Assembly: GCA_023426435.1 (NCBI GenBank)
Contig: JAFAAS010000187.1
Coordinates: 1 to 64,000, forward strand
Source: Verrucomicrobiota bacterium
GTDB lineage: Bacteria > Verrucomicrobiota > Verrucomicrobiia > Opitutales > Opitutaceae
Length of the DNA: 64,000 nt
Direction: 5' to 3'
Of the stretch, positions 43,568 to 52,380 are shown piece by piece; position 1 is the first letter of the stretch, and the number at the start of each line of letters is the position of its first letter. The position numbers and the translations under genes are program-made. Below the pieces are notes generated by a model, which made no database searches, was not told the origin of the DNA, and worked only from the letters and a program-made list of their open reading frames with translations.

Positions 43568-44080
43568 ATGGAATCACTCGAAAATCTGAACGATCTTTTC
43601 CTCCACGAACTCCGCGATCTCTACGACGCGGAGCAACAACTCACGAAGGCGTTGCCGCTTCTCGCGCAGGCCGCGAAGTCGGCACAGCTGCGGGCGAGCT
43701 TCGAAGCTCACCTCGAAGAAACGAAGGAGCAGGCTCGCCGGCTCGAGCAGATCTTCAAAGCCGCCGGCGTCTCCGCCGAGGGAAAACCCTGCAAGGCGAT
43801 GGCCGGGCTCATCGCCGAAGCGAAGGAATTGCTGGACCACGACGCCGATCCTGAAGTGCTCGATGCCGCGCTGATTGTCGCCGCACAAAAGGTGGAGCAC
43901 TACGAGATCGCCGGCTATGGCAGCGTCAGCACTTTCGCGCGGGTGCTCGGCTACAACGACGCGGCGAAGCTGCTGAAACAGACGATCGCCGAAGAAGAGC
44001 GCACCGACAAAAAGCTCACGCAGCTTTCCGAGCAGTTGAACTCGAAAGCCGCGACCGCCGATCAGGCGGCCCACACATGA
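43568..44080 (+). CDS. DUF892 (YciE/YciF) ferritin-like protein
   Basis: Four-helix-bundle protein of 170 residues with the YciF pattern: LNDLFLHELRDLYDAEQQLTKALPLLA, FEAHLEETKEQARRLEQIF, AAQKVEHYEIAGYGSVSTFARVLGY, and IAEEERTDKKLTQLSEQL. The Glu and His residues that form a diiron site in YciF (E in HELRD, ExxxH-like EHYEIAGY) are present. It is associated with stress and stationary phase in other bacteria. It ends at its own terminator (44099). Confidence 0.9.
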   Translation: MESLENLNDLFLHELRDLYDAEQQLTKALPLLAQAAKSAQLRASFEAHLEETKEQARRLEQIFKAAGVSAEGKPCKAMAGLIAEAKELLDHDADPEVLDAALIVAAQKVEHYEIAGYGSVSTFARVLGYNDAAKLLKQTIAEEERTDKKLTQLSEQLNSKAATADQAAHT

Positions 44081-44098
44081 TCGATGTTGAACGCCAGG

Positions 44099-44130
44099 AG
44101 GCGGGGTCTTCGGACCTCGCCTTCTTTTTT
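44099..44130 (+). terminator. Rho-independent terminator after DUF892 gene
   Basis: Stem GGCGGGGTC / GACCTCGCC (one G-T pair) closed by a UUCG tetraloop and followed by TCTTTTTT. Its T-run overlaps the last codon of the convergent PAP2 gene. Confidence 0.9.
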
Positions 44131-44842
44131 AGGCTTCCGACGCAGCGCGCGCGAGACGCCGCCGACCGATCACGTGCGCCGAGAACCAGCAAACCTGAGC
44201 CCAAGCCACACCGGCCGCCCAGCCGGCGACCACGTCCGTCGGATAGTGAACCCCCAAGTAAACGCGGCTGAATCCGATCACGAAGCTCAACAACAACGCG
44301 GCGGCGAAAATGTAGATCCTCTCCCATGGCTTTCCCGCCATACGCGCGAGCAACACCGCAATCGTCAGATAAATCGTCGCCGACGACATCGCGTGTCCGC
44401 TGGGGAAACTCAACGAATCGATTTCGATTAACCGCAGCGGTTCTTCAGGACGCGTCCGACCAAAGAACGATTTCAGCATCGTGTTCAGCGTTGCCCCTCC
44501 GATCGAGGCCGCCGCCAGGAAGAGCGCCGCGGCGAAGCGGCGCGAGAAGAGCAGAAAGCCCACGATGAGCGTCACCGTGGTTCCGAGCACCGCTCCGCTG
44601 CCGAGCGCCGTGATGTCGCGAGCCACCTCCACCATCTTCGCCGGCCCCAACGGCTCGCCCGTTTGCGGCTCGCGCAGCAGGCGCATGAGATCCATTTCGA
44701 TATGCAGGTATTCCTCCTCCCGGACCTCGTCCGCGATCGCCCCAAACACCCAGGCGGCGAAGAGCAGGACGCCGAGATTGAACAGCGCCAGCGGCCCAAG
44801 CGCGAGGAGCCGCTGAAACCAAGCTTTGCTGCGGGCGATCAT
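44129..44842 (-). CDS. PAP2-family membrane phosphatase
   Basis: Lipid phosphatase of 237 residues with six helices and the three PAP2 motifs: KSFFGRTRPEEP, LSFPSGHAMSSATI and GFSRVYLGVHYPTDVVAG, which hold the catalytic His residues. Likely substrates are undecaprenyl diphosphate or phosphatidic-acid-type lipids; which one is unknown. The open frame extends to 44971, but the ATG at 44842 starts the first helix. It ends against the terminator of the convergent DUF892 gene and starts 16 nt after the DUF885 gene. Confidence 0.88.
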   Translation of the reverse strand: MIARSKAWFQRLLALGPLALFNLGVLLFAAWVFGAIADEVREEEYLHIEMDLMRLLREPQTGEPLGPAKMVEVARDITALGSGAVLGTTVTLIVGFLLFSRRFAAALFLAAASIGGATLNTMLKSFFGRTRPEEPLRLIEIDSLSFPSGHAMSSATIYLTIAVLLARMAGKPWERIYIFAAALLLSFVIGFSRVYLGVHYPTDVVAGWAAGVAWAQVCWFSAHVIGRRRLARAASEA

Positions 44843-44858
44843 CGCCGCCGTTGGACCG

Positions 44859-46616
44859 CTACTTCCGGCTTTCGAGCCACGCGTCGAAACGCGATTCAAG
44901 GATCGCGAGGGGCAACGATCCTTCTTCGAGCACGTGGTCGTGGAAGGCACGGATGTCCCACTTCGCGCCAAGTTCCTTTTCTGCGCGCGCTCGCAATTCG
45001 AGAATCTTCAACTGCCCGAGCTTGTAAGACAGCGCTTGCGCCGGAATCGCCATGTAGCGTTCGACCTCGGCCTGGTGCTTCGCCTCGTCGCCGCCTTCCT
45101 GCTCGATGATGTAGGCGAGGGCCTGTTCGCGGGACCAGCCTTTGGCATGCAGGCCGGTGTCGAGCACCAGCCGCACGGCGCGGTGCATGTCTCCAAGCAG
45201 CATGCCGAGGTATTGGTAAGGATCGGTGTAGAGTCCGAGCTCACGGCCGAGACTTTCGGTGTAGAGCGCCCAGCCTTCGACATAGGCGCTGTTCCAACCG
45301 AAACGCCGAAAGCGCGGCAGCGACTTGTTCTCGAGCGTGAGCGCGATTTGGAAATGATGACCGGGAATCGCTTCGTGAAGAAAAAGGTTCTCCATCCGCG
45401 GCGTGCGGCTTTTGCGCGGATCGACGATCGGCACGTAGAAGATCCCCGGACGCGAACCGTCGTCGGCCGCCGGCATGTATTCGGCCGACGCCGTGGCCGC
45501 GCGAAATTTTTCCGTGGCACGAATCTCGAACGGCGTGCGCGGCACACGGCCGAAGAAATGGGGAACCTGCGCGGCGAGACGCGCTTCGATCGCGCGATAC
45601 GCATCGAGCACTTCCTCTTCCGTGTTGAACGGAGCAAACTGCGGGTCCGTTGCGACGAAGTTCAAGAAATCGAACAACGATCCTTGAAAGCCGACCTGCC
45701 GCTGCACGTTTTCCATCTCGGTCCGAATGCGGGCAACCTCGCGACGACCCAATTCGTGGATCTGATCGGGCGCGAGGTTCGTAGTCGTCCAAAATTGGAT
45801 AAGGTAGGCATACATCTCCGCGCCGCCCGGAATCGCACCCATGCCGGCGGTCTCGCGGCATTTCGGGAGATACTCCGTCGCGATGAACGCGTGCAGTCGG
45901 CGGTAAGCCGGAATGATGACCTCGCGAATCGCCACGAGATAATCGCGGCGAAGTTTTTCCTGCGCGGCGGGCGACAAATCGGCCGGCAGCTTCTTCAGCG
46001 GAGCGAAGAAGATGTTCTTTTCAGGATCGTCGGACATCAGGGGCTCATACTGCGGCAGCGTGCGCTCCATCAGAATGCGCGGCTGCACAATCCCCTTCGC
46101 GATGCCCTCGCGCATGTTCACGATCGCGGTGTCAGCCCACGCACTGAACCCCTGGGCGCGAGCGATGAAGTTGCGAAAGTCCCGCTCCGTCTTGAAAGGA
46201 TGGATACTCGAACCTGCGCCCATCTGCGCGAAGGTCAGCGCCCCTGAGTAGAATTGGTTGATCGGAAGCAAATGCGTCGGTTGCTCGAGACCGAAGCGAC
46301 GCGTTTCGAGGGTCCATTTCAGGACATCGTAGCTGAGCTGGTCCGACGCCGACAAAGCGGCCCGGTCGAATTTCGCGAGTTCCGAAAGCATGCGCTCGGT
46401 GAACGCCGCATCCTTTGCGCGGTGCTCTGCGCCAATGTCGTTCGGCCAGACGTGCTCGTAACGTTTGTCGCTGTCGCCGTTGCCCGCGGCTTCCACCGGA
46501 GAAATCGCGAGAAGCTGTTCGTAGTAGGAATCCAGGAGTTCGTCGAAGGGCGCGCCGCCCGCCGTGGCGAGGCCGATCGAAACGCCGGCAAGAAAAAGGT
46601 AACGTCGGAACTGCAT
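44859..46616 (-). CDS. DUF885 family exported metallopeptidase-like protein
   Basis: Protein of 585 residues with a signal peptide (MQFRRYLFLAGVSIGLATAGG). The DUF885 domain contains the zinc motif HEAIPGHH in MENLFLHEAIPGHHFQIAL, followed by EGWALYTESLGRELGLY with a second Glu ligand, then HRAVRLVLDTGLHAKGW. These match DUF885 proteins distantly related to M3-like gluzincin peptidases; the substrate is unknown. The frame is open to 46955, but the ATG at 46616 gives the signal peptide. It lies upstream of the PAP2 gene on the same strand. Confidence 0.85.
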   Translation of the reverse strand: MQFRRYLFLAGVSIGLATAGGAPFDELLDSYYEQLLAISPVEAAGNGDSDKRYEHVWPNDIGAEHRAKDAAFTERMLSELAKFDRAALSASDQLSYDVLKWTLETRRFGLEQPTHLLPINQFYSGALTFAQMGAGSSIHPFKTERDFRNFIARAQGFSAWADTAIVNMREGIAKGIVQPRILMERTLPQYEPLMSDDPEKNIFFAPLKKLPADLSPAAQEKLRRDYLVAIREVIIPAYRRLHAFIATEYLPKCRETAGMGAIPGGAEMYAYLIQFWTTTNLAPDQIHELGRREVARIRTEMENVQRQVGFQGSLFDFLNFVATDPQFAPFNTEEEVLDAYRAIEARLAAQVPHFFGRVPRTPFEIRATEKFRAATASAEYMPAADDGSRPGIFYVPIVDPRKSRTPRMENLFLHEAIPGHHFQIALTLENKSLPRFRRFGWNSAYVEGWALYTESLGRELGLYTDPYQYLGMLLGDMHRAVRLVLDTGLHAKGWSREQALAYIIEQEGGDEAKHQAEVERYMAIPAQALSYKLGQLKILELRARAEKELGAKWDIRAFHDHVLEEGSLPLAILESRFDAWLESRK

Positions 46617-46656
46617 GCGCGTGAAGCGTGCGCAGCCCCTCCAAGGGGTCAAAACG

Positions 46657-48495
46657 TCAATCGCTTCTCCACCGACCCGCCCTCCACGCCGCGAGACTGG
46701 CCAACAACAAACAGGCGCCTCCCGCCACCAGCACGTGCAGCCACGAGGAAAGCACCTTCGGTATGAGCCAGGAGAGCGTGCCCACTTCGATGGGCGCCGT
46801 GAACGCAAACGCGGATCCGGATTCGCCGCGCGCGACCACACGAACCGAATCTTCGCCAGGCATGAAGTTGATCGTTTTCCAGCGCGTCCCGCTTGCGACC
46901 GTTCCGAGCGGCGGCACGAGGCTGCCATCGCTCCGCTCCAACCAAAGACCTGCATCGCTCGAGTCCGCCGCGCCGCGAACCCTGAATCGCAGCACGCGCA
47001 TGCCCACGCGCTCGACCGGCTCGCTCACGTAGTGTTGCTCGCGCGGCAGGTCGGCGGTGGGACTAAATACACGCTGCGCAGATGAGGCTTCGAATCCAAC
47101 CGAGCGATCCGCGTCGCGCCGAAGCTCGAGCGGCGGCACGAGGCTCGGACTCAAACGAGCGCGCATGCGGGGATCGCGGAGGAGATCGCGAGCCAGTTCG
47201 AACTGCGGCAGGAAACTTCGGACGAGAGGATCTTTTGCGAGCGCCTGCTCGTCGTCGGTGGCGAGAAACTCGCGAACGACCGTTTGCTGCCTCACAAAAT
47301 AGTCCCGCCATTCGCCGAGCACGCGACCGAGTTCCTCCGGACAATTCACGCGCCAGCATCCCGCGCCGAGCAGCGTCAGCCAAAGCACGGCGGCGACGGC
47401 CCAAATGCGCCTATGCTCCCGTGCGTTCGACCACAGCGATACGACCGCCGTGGCGCTGACGAACAACGCCACCGTGAGCACGTCTTGGTAGCGCACCGCG
47501 ATTGTTCCGGGCGACGAGCCGCGTCCGAACGCGAACGCAGCAATCATCAATCCGCACCAAAGCCCCAGCGCTACGAGGCCCCGATGCGCGCTGTGTTCTT
47601 GCCGCCGAACCGCGAACCAGCACCACGGCACGATCAACACGGCGCCCCACCACGACGGCAACGGCCATGCGAGCAGATAGGCAAAGGCCGCAAGGAACTG
47701 CGACAGCGATTGCACGCGGGCCTCGTGAGCGACGGGAGCCGCCGGAAAGCTCCACCAGGCGATCGCGATGAGCAGGGTGTTGACCACGAGTGTGACGATC
47801 GCGCGCCGCCGATTTTCGCCCCGCACAACGTCGAACACAGAAAGTATCCAAACCGCGGATGCGGACATGACCCCGGCGGCCATCGAGAAAAGTCCGAGCA
47901 GCCCCGCGCCTTGAGCGAGGAACCAATACCAATCGAGACGTTCCCGCATGGACCCCAGGACATGCCACGCTCCGAGCAGCAGAAGGAGATAGAATTGCGA
48001 CTGAAAGCCCCAGAGCGCGTTTTCGTAGTTGGCGGGTTGAGCGAACAACACGATGGCAACGAGTCCCACCACGAGAGCGCCACGCGCAGACAGATGCCGG
48101 CGGGCGAACTCCACGAGTGTTCCGACCGCGAGAAGATAGATCCCAAGATTCACCACCATCTGGAGGCGGGCGTCCCATTGGCCGTTGAGCCAGAACTCGG
48201 CCATCGCGAGCAGCCGCGTCAGCGCAGGGCGATGCTCGCTATGCGGATAGAAGAAGATCCGCCATTCGAGGTTTCCATCGAACCAGTTCCGGTAAAAACC
48301 CTCGGCGGTCCATTGATCGTGAAAAGGCTGGTCGCTGCTGTAGTGGAAAATCAACCACAGCCGCGCGCCCGCGACGCAGAGCACCACGGCAACGGTGAGA
48401 AGCCAGCCGGGAACACGGCCCAAGACAGCGCCGGCGCGCGATCGTAACTGCGGGAGGACGGAGGGGCTCGCCGGGACGGAGGTCGCTGGATGCAC
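46657..48495 (-). CDS. Polytopic membrane protein with extracytoplasmic beta domain
   Basis: Protein of 612 residues with about eleven helices in residues 28-395 (for example WLLTVAVVLCVAGARLWLIF, ALVVGLVAIVLFAQ and GAVLIVPWCWFAVRR). A soluble loop and beta-sandwich domain (MRVLRFRVRGAADSSDAGLWLERSDGS...) come next, and a last C-terminal helix. The first loop DQPFHDQWTAEGFYRNWFDGN carries acidic residues as in GT-C glycosyltransferases. The plan resembles the 833-residue protein at 4035-6536, although the sequences differ. No enzymatic motif is certain. It starts with GTG. Confidence 0.55.
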   Translation of the reverse strand: MHPATSVPASPSVLPQLRSRAGAVLGRVPGWLLTVAVVLCVAGARLWLIFHYSSDQPFHDQWTAEGFYRNWFDGNLEWRIFFYPHSEHRPALTRLLAMAEFWLNGQWDARLQMVVNLGIYLLAVGTLVEFARRHLSARGALVVGLVAIVLFAQPANYENALWGFQSQFYLLLLLGAWHVLGSMRERLDWYWFLAQGAGLLGLFSMAAGVMSASAVWILSVFDVVRGENRRRAIVTLVVNTLLIAIAWWSFPAAPVAHEARVQSLSQFLAAFAYLLAWPLPSWWGAVLIVPWCWFAVRRQEHSAHRGLVALGLWCGLMIAAFAFGRGSSPGTIAVRYQDVLTVALFVSATAVVSLWSNAREHRRIWAVAAVLWLTLLGAGCWRVNCPEELGRVLGEWRDYFVRQQTVVREFLATDDEQALAKDPLVRSFLPQFELARDLLRDPRMRARLSPSLVPPLELRRDADRSVGFEASSAQRVFSPTADLPREQHYVSEPVERVGMRVLRFRVRGAADSSDAGLWLERSDGSLVPPLGTVASGTRWKTINFMPGEDSVRVVARGESGSAFAFTAPIEVGTLSWLIPKVLSSWLHVLVAGGACLLLASLAAWRAGRWRSD

Positions 48496-48507
48496 GGAGC
48501 CGGAGTG

Positions 48508-48735
48508 CTAGAACTTCAACCGCGTGTTCTCGTGACCGCACGCCGGGCACTTCGCGAGCTCGGTGCCGACCACGGCGGTGTAAAGTTCGTTGCACCGGAT
48601 GCAGTGGAACGTCGTCTTGCGGCGCTCGCGCTCGAAGGTGCGGTGATCGCGCCGGTCATACCAAAGCCAAAGCCCGAGGAAAACGATCGCGACGAGCGTG
48701 CAGTAAACGATGACGGCGGGAGTGAGATCGAGCAT
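48508..48735 (-). CDS. Membrane-anchored zinc-ribbon microprotein
   Basis: Protein of 75 residues: an N-terminal transmembrane helix (TPAVIVYCTLVAIVFLGLWLWY), a basic stretch DRRDHRTFERERRK, and a four-Cys zinc ribbon (FHCIRCNELYTAVVG...KCPACGHENTRLKF). The ribbon would face the cytosol or the periplasm depending on topology; the basic stretch next to the helix suggests the ribbon is cytosolic. Function is unknown. The frame is open to 48888, but that part crosses the rplQ terminator, so the ATG at 48735 is chosen. Confidence 0.75.
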   Translation of the reverse strand: MLDLTPAVIVYCTLVAIVFLGLWLWYDRRDHRTFERERRKTTFHCIRCNELYTAVVGTELAKCPACGHENTRLKF

Positions 48736-48809
48736 GCGGACGGGCTCCAGCAACGTGGCAGATTTGCCGTTTGCTGCGAAGCGAAGAATCCGAGCCGCGC
48801 TTCCGCGCG

Positions 48810-48843
48810 AAAAAAAAACGCGCCGACGGCGAGTCGGCGCGTT
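48810..48843 (-). terminator. Terminator of the ribosomal superoperon
   Basis: A perfect 11-bp stem AACGCGCCGAC / GTCGGCGCGTT with a 5-nt loop. On the minus strand it is followed by a run of nine T. It lies 47 nt after the rplQ stop and is the expected end of the alpha-operon transcript. Confidence 0.93.
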
Positions 48844-48864
48844 GAGAATGCGAGAGGTGAACAA

Positions 48865-48889
48865 GCCCGGCGGGTCGCCGGGCTCCACC
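48865..48889 (-). repeat. Short palindromic repeat (GTGGAG-headed) after rplQ
   Basis: On the minus strand: GGTGGAG head, then the perfect 8-bp stem GCCCGGCG / CGCCGGGC with an ACC loop. It abuts the rplQ stop codon. The stem differs from the copies at 20681 and 32539 by paired changes. Confidence 0.6.
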
Positions 48890-49408
48890 TTACTTCTGCT
48901 CTTCGGTCGCGGGAGCGGCTTCGGTCGAAGCAGCGGCAGCGGCTTCGGCGGCGGGCGTCGCTGCCTTGGACTTCTTGCCCTTGGACTTCGACGCTTTCTT
49001 GCCCTTCGACTTCTTGTAGCCGGGATCGTCGGCTTTCACCAACTCGATCAAGGCCATCTCAGCGGCGTCGCTGAGGCGCGCGCCGAGCTTGTAGATGCGG
49101 GTGTAGCCGCCGTTGCGGTTAACGAACTCCTTGTAGGTTTCGTTGAACAGCTTGGTGATGGCGTCTTCGTTGCGAACGTCGGCCAGTGCCAGACGACGGA
49201 GGTGGATCGCGTCCTTCTTCTCGGTTTTCGCCGCGGCTTTCTTGGCCTTGGTGATGACCTTCTCGATGAAGGGGCGAAGGGCCTTGGCCTTCGTCAGTGT
49301 GGTTTGGATACGGCCGTGCTCGATGAGCGACGCAGCCATGTTGGAAAGCATCGCGCGGCGATGCTCGACGGTCACGCCGAGGGAGGCGCGGTGTTTGTTG
49401 TGACGCAT
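48890..49408 (-). CDS. rplQ: Ribosomal protein L17, with C-terminal tail
   Basis: Large-subunit protein near the exit tunnel. Of 172 residues, the first 125 are normal L17 (MRHNKHRASLGVTVEHRRAMLSNMAASLIEHGRIQTT ... YTRIYKLGARLSDAAEMALIELV). The last 45 form a low-complexity Lys/Ser then Ala/Glu tail (KSKGKKASKSKGKKSKAA...). It is the last gene of the superoperon. The leader before the ATG (CCTAAACCAATACAACA) has no Shine-Dalgarno. Confidence 0.97.
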   Translation of the reverse strand: MRHNKHRASLGVTVEHRRAMLSNMAASLIEHGRIQTTLTKAKALRPFIEKVITKAKKAAAKTEKKDAIHLRRLALADVRNEDAITKLFNETYKEFVNRNGGYTRIYKLGARLSDAAEMALIELVKADDPGYKKSKGKKASKSKGKKSKAATPAAEAAAAASTEAAPATEEQK

Positions 49409-49490
49409 TGTTGTATTGGTTTAGGACGTCTCCCGATCGGCGATCCGGTCGCAGCGTGACGCGGCAGCGGACGGCGCGAGAGACGAAAGG

Positions 49491-49583
49491 ATTTTCGAAT
49501 TTGGATTTTCGATTTTCGATCGCGGCGGAGAGCCCTGGATTTTCGAAAGCCGAAGCAATCGAAAATCCACGATCGAAAACCGA
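49491..49583. repeat. AT-rich heptamer repeats as inverted arms, rplQ-rpoA spacer
   Basis: The left arm contains GATTTTCGATTTTCGAT (49504-49520). The right arm (about 49555-49583) holds ATCGAAAATC and GATCGAAAAC facing it. The unit is the 7-mer GATTTTC. Similar arms lie in the secY-rplO and rpsC-rplP spacers. Confidence 0.6.
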
Positions 49584-49592
49584 AGTTAGGCG

Positions 49593-50594
49593 TTAGCCTT
49601 CCTTCTTCGTGTCGAGGAGGCGCTCGTCGAACTTCATGCCGAGCGAGAGTCCGAGGGCTTCGAGCTTCTCCTTGATTTCGTTGAGCGACTTCTTGCCGAA
49701 GTTGCGATACTTGAGCATCTCCTGCTCGGTCTTCATCGCGAGCTCGCCGACGGTGGTGATGTTCGCGTTGTTCAAGCAGTTCGCCGCGCGGACGGAGAGC
49801 TCGATTTCGTTGACCGACATGTTGAGGAGCTTGCGGAGCTTGTTCTGCTCTTCGCTGACCTCGGACTGCTGGTTCTCGAACTCGTAGGTCTCCTGGCTGA
49901 CGCGGTCGAAGACATCGAGGTGATGCTTCAGGATCGACGCGGCCTGCTTGAGGGCGTCGTCCGGCGTGATGCGGCCGTCCGTCCAGATTTCGAGCACGAG
50001 CTTGTCGTAATCGGTGATCTGGCCGACGCGGGTCGCTTCGACCGCATACTTCACGAGGCGCACGGGCGAGAAGAGCGAGTCGATCGGAATGACGCCGATG
50101 GCTTGATCTTCCTTCTTGTTGGCTTCGCCCGGGTAGTAGCCGCGGCCGGTTTTGATCTCGATTTCCGCGTCGAAGTTCTTGCGGGTGTCGAGCGTGCAGA
50201 TGACCTGCTCCGGATTGATGATCTGGATGTTGGCGTCCTGCTGAATATCGGCGGCGGTGACGACGCCGCTTTTCGTGGCGCGGATGCTGAGGGTGATCGG
50301 CTCGCGTTTTTGGGAGACGATGAGCACCTTCTTCAGGTTGAGAACGATGTCGGTGACGTCCTCGACGACCCCGTCGATGGACTGGAACTCGTGATTCACG
50401 CCATCGATCTTGATCGACGAAATGGCGGCGCCCTCGATGGAGCTCAGGAGAACGCGACGCAGGGAGTTGCCGACCGTGTGGCCGTAGCCGGCCTCGAAAG
50501 GCTCAGCGATGAACTTGGCGTAGGTCGGCGTTGCGCCTTCCTCGACCTTCGTGAGTTTGGACGGGAGTTCGAACTTTCCGAGACGTTTGGGCAT
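49593..50594 (-). CDS. rpoA: RNA polymerase subunit alpha
   Basis: Assembly platform of RNA polymerase. The 333-residue protein has the N-terminal dimerisation domain (residues about 1-235, with AGYGHTVGNSLRRVLLSSIEGAAISSI) and the C-terminal UP-element/activator-binding domain (about 250-333, with IELSVRAANCLNNANITTVGELA and FGKKSLNEIKEKL). It is in its normal place between rpsD and rplQ. Confidence 0.98.
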   Translation of the reverse strand: MPKRLGKFELPSKLTKVEEGATPTYAKFIAEPFEAGYGHTVGNSLRRVLLSSIEGAAISSIKIDGVNHEFQSIDGVVEDVTDIVLNLKKVLIVSQKREPITLSIRATKSGVVTAADIQQDANIQIINPEQVICTLDTRKNFDAEIEIKTGRGYYPGEANKKEDQAIGVIPIDSLFSPVRLVKYAVEATRVGQITDYDKLVLEIWTDGRITPDDALKQAASILKHHLDVFDRVSQETYEFENQQSEVSEEQNKLRKLLNMSVNEIELSVRAANCLNNANITTVGELAMKTEQEMLKYRNFGKKSLNEIKEKLEALGLSLGMKFDERLLDTKKEG

Positions 50595-50648
50595 GGCGGT
50601 GAGTGCGGACGTTAAGAGGTTGTTGAGGCGTGTAACAGGAGCCGCCGA

Positions 50649-51260
50649 TTAGAAGCGCGAGTAGAACTCGACGATCAGCTGCTCGTTGATGCCCTGCTCC
50701 ATTTCGTCGCGGTTTGGCAGGCGGTTGACGGTAGCCTTGAACGCTTCCGCGTTCATGGTGAGCCAGCCGGGGACGTTGCGGATGCGGTTCTCTTCGAGAT
50801 TGCGCGTGGCGAGCTGGCGCGACGCGGGAGAGTTTTTGACTTCGATCTCGTCGCCGGCCTTCACGCTGTAGGAAGCGATGTCGACCTTGTGGCCGTTCAC
50901 GCGGATGTGGCCGTGGTTGACGAACTGGCGGGCGGCGGCGCGGCTCTTGGCGAGACCGAGAAGATAAACGACGGAATCGAGGCGCGTCTCGAGGAGCTGC
51001 AGGAAGCGTTCGCCGGTGACGCCGCGCTCGTTCTTGGCGATTTCGAAGATGCGGCGGAATTGGCGCTCGAGGAGGCCGTAGATGTAACGGAGCTTCTGCT
51101 TTTCGTTGAGACCGAGGGCGTATTCGGAGACTTTACGGCGAAGCTTCGGGCCGTGCTGGCCGGGCGGATACGAGCGGCGTTCGAAGGCCTTGCCCGAGCC
51201 GAGAAGCTGCTGGCCGAAGCGACGGCTGATGCGGGTGGTTGGACCGGTGTAACGAGCCAT
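50649..51260 (-). CDS. rpsD: Ribosomal protein S4
   Basis: Primary 16S-binding protein and common autoregulator of the alpha operon. It has 203 residues with normal ends (MARYTGPTTRISRRFGQQLLG ... QLIVEFYSRF) and the S4 RNA-binding domain (RLDSVVYLLGLAKSRAAARQFVNHGHIRVNG). No N-terminal zinc cysteines are present, so it is the zinc-free type. Confidence 0.98.
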   Translation of the reverse strand: MARYTGPTTRISRRFGQQLLGSGKAFERRSYPPGQHGPKLRRKVSEYALGLNEKQKLRYIYGLLERQFRRIFEIAKNERGVTGERFLQLLETRLDSVVYLLGLAKSRAAARQFVNHGHIRVNGHKVDIASYSVKAGDEIEVKNSPASRQLATRNLEENRIRNVPGWLTMNAEAFKATVNRLPNRDEMEQGINEQLIVEFYSRF

Positions 51261-51315
51261 GTTCTGTTAGTTTGAAATTTGAGATTGGAAATTTGAGATC
51301 CCGTGCGAGCGACGG

Positions 51316-51936
51316 TTACACGCGGCGGCGTTTGCGCGGGCGGCAGCCGTTATGCGGGACGGGCGTGACGTCGATGATCGAGGTGATCTCGAGGCCGATC
51401 GCCTGCAGGGCGCGGATCGCGGAGTCGCGACCGAGGCCGGGGCCGGAAACGCGAATGACGATGTCCTTCAAACCGTGCGACATCGCGTTGCGGGCGGCGT
51501 CCTGAGCGACGACCTGCGCGGCGTAGGCCGTGGATTTGCGGGAGCCGCGGAAGTTGCACTTGCCGGCGGAGGACCACGAGATCACGCGGCCTTGCTGGTC
51601 GGTGATGGAGACGATCGTGTTGTTGAAAGAGGCGAGCACGTTGGCGATGCCGGACGTGACGTTCTTCGAACCCTTGGCCTTGCGGACCTTGATGACGCCG
51701 AGTTCTTCCTTGAGGAGATCTTCAGCGGTCGGCTGCTTGGCCACACCACCGACGAGCTCAACCGGCTTTTCGGCGGGAGCGGGTGCGGCGGCGGCGCCTT
51801 CAGCGGCGGGAGCAGCGGCCTTGGGGGCCTTGGCTTTCTTCTCGGGCTTTTCGGCGGGCGCGGCAGCGCCTTCAACGGCGACCGTGGCGGCCTTGATCGG
51901 CTTCTCTTTTTTCGGGGCGGACTTTTCTTCGGCCAT
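51316..51936 (-). CDS. rpsK: Ribosomal protein S11, with long N-terminal extension
   Basis: Platform protein of the 30S subunit. It has 206 residues against a usual 125-130. The normal S11 begins near residue 82 (KVRKAKGSKNVTSGIANVLASFNNT) and ends PVPHNGCRPRKRRRV. The first 80 residues are a Lys/Ala/Pro/Glu-rich disordered segment (MAEEKSAPKKEKPIKAATVA...), ending TAEDLLKEELGV. The frame and start are unambiguous since no start codon lies nearer the S11 core. Confidence 0.97.
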   Translation of the reverse strand: MAEEKSAPKKEKPIKAATVAVEGAAAPAEKPEKKAKAPKAAAPAAEGAAAAPAPAEKPVELVGGVAKQPTAEDLLKEELGVIKVRKAKGSKNVTSGIANVLASFNNTIVSITDQQGRVISWSSAGKCNFRGSRKSTAYAAQVVAQDAARNAMSHGLKDIVIRVSGPGLGRDSAIRALQAIGLEITSIIDVTPVPHNGCRPRKRRRV

Positions 51937-51948
51937 GTTCGTAAAGGA

Positions 51949-52326
51949 TTATTCTTTGGCTTTGGTGACGCCGACGGTGCGGCGCGGGCCCTTGCGCGTG
52001 CGGGCGTTGGTGGAGGTGCGCTGACCGCGAACCGGAAGGCTGCGGCGATGGCGAACGCCCCGGTAGCAATTGATCGCCTGGAGGCGCTTGAGATTGCCGG
52101 CGATCTCGCGGCGGAGGTCACCTTCGAGCACCCACTTGTGCTCGCCGATGATGTTGATGATCTTATTCAGCTGCTCCTCGGTGAGATCCTGAGCGCGCAT
52201 GTCGGGATTCAGACCCGCTTCTTTCACGAGGAGATCGGCCCGCGAGGGGCCGATGCCGTTGATGTAACGGAGGGAATACGCGACTTTCTTTTTCGCGGGG
52301 AGTTCTACGCCGAGGAGACGAGGCAT
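51949..52326 (-). CDS. rpsM: Ribosomal protein S13
   Basis: 30S head protein contacting L5 and tRNA. It has 125 residues with normal blocks (MPRLLGVELPAKKKVAYSLRYINGIG, NCYRGVRHRRSLPVRGQRTSTNARTRKG). It follows map directly; the usual infA and rpmJ genes between map and rpsM are absent, since the spacer is only 54 nt. Confidence 0.98.
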   Translation of the reverse strand: MPRLLGVELPAKKKVAYSLRYINGIGPSRADLLVKEAGLNPDMRAQDLTEEQLNKIINIIGEHKWVLEGDLRREIAGNLKRLQAINCYRGVRHRRSLPVRGQRTSTNARTRKGPRRTVGVTKAKE

Positions 52327-52380
52327 ATTGAGTTCTTAGTTGAGAGTTAAGTGTTGAGAGGGATGAGAAAGGGAAAGGGA

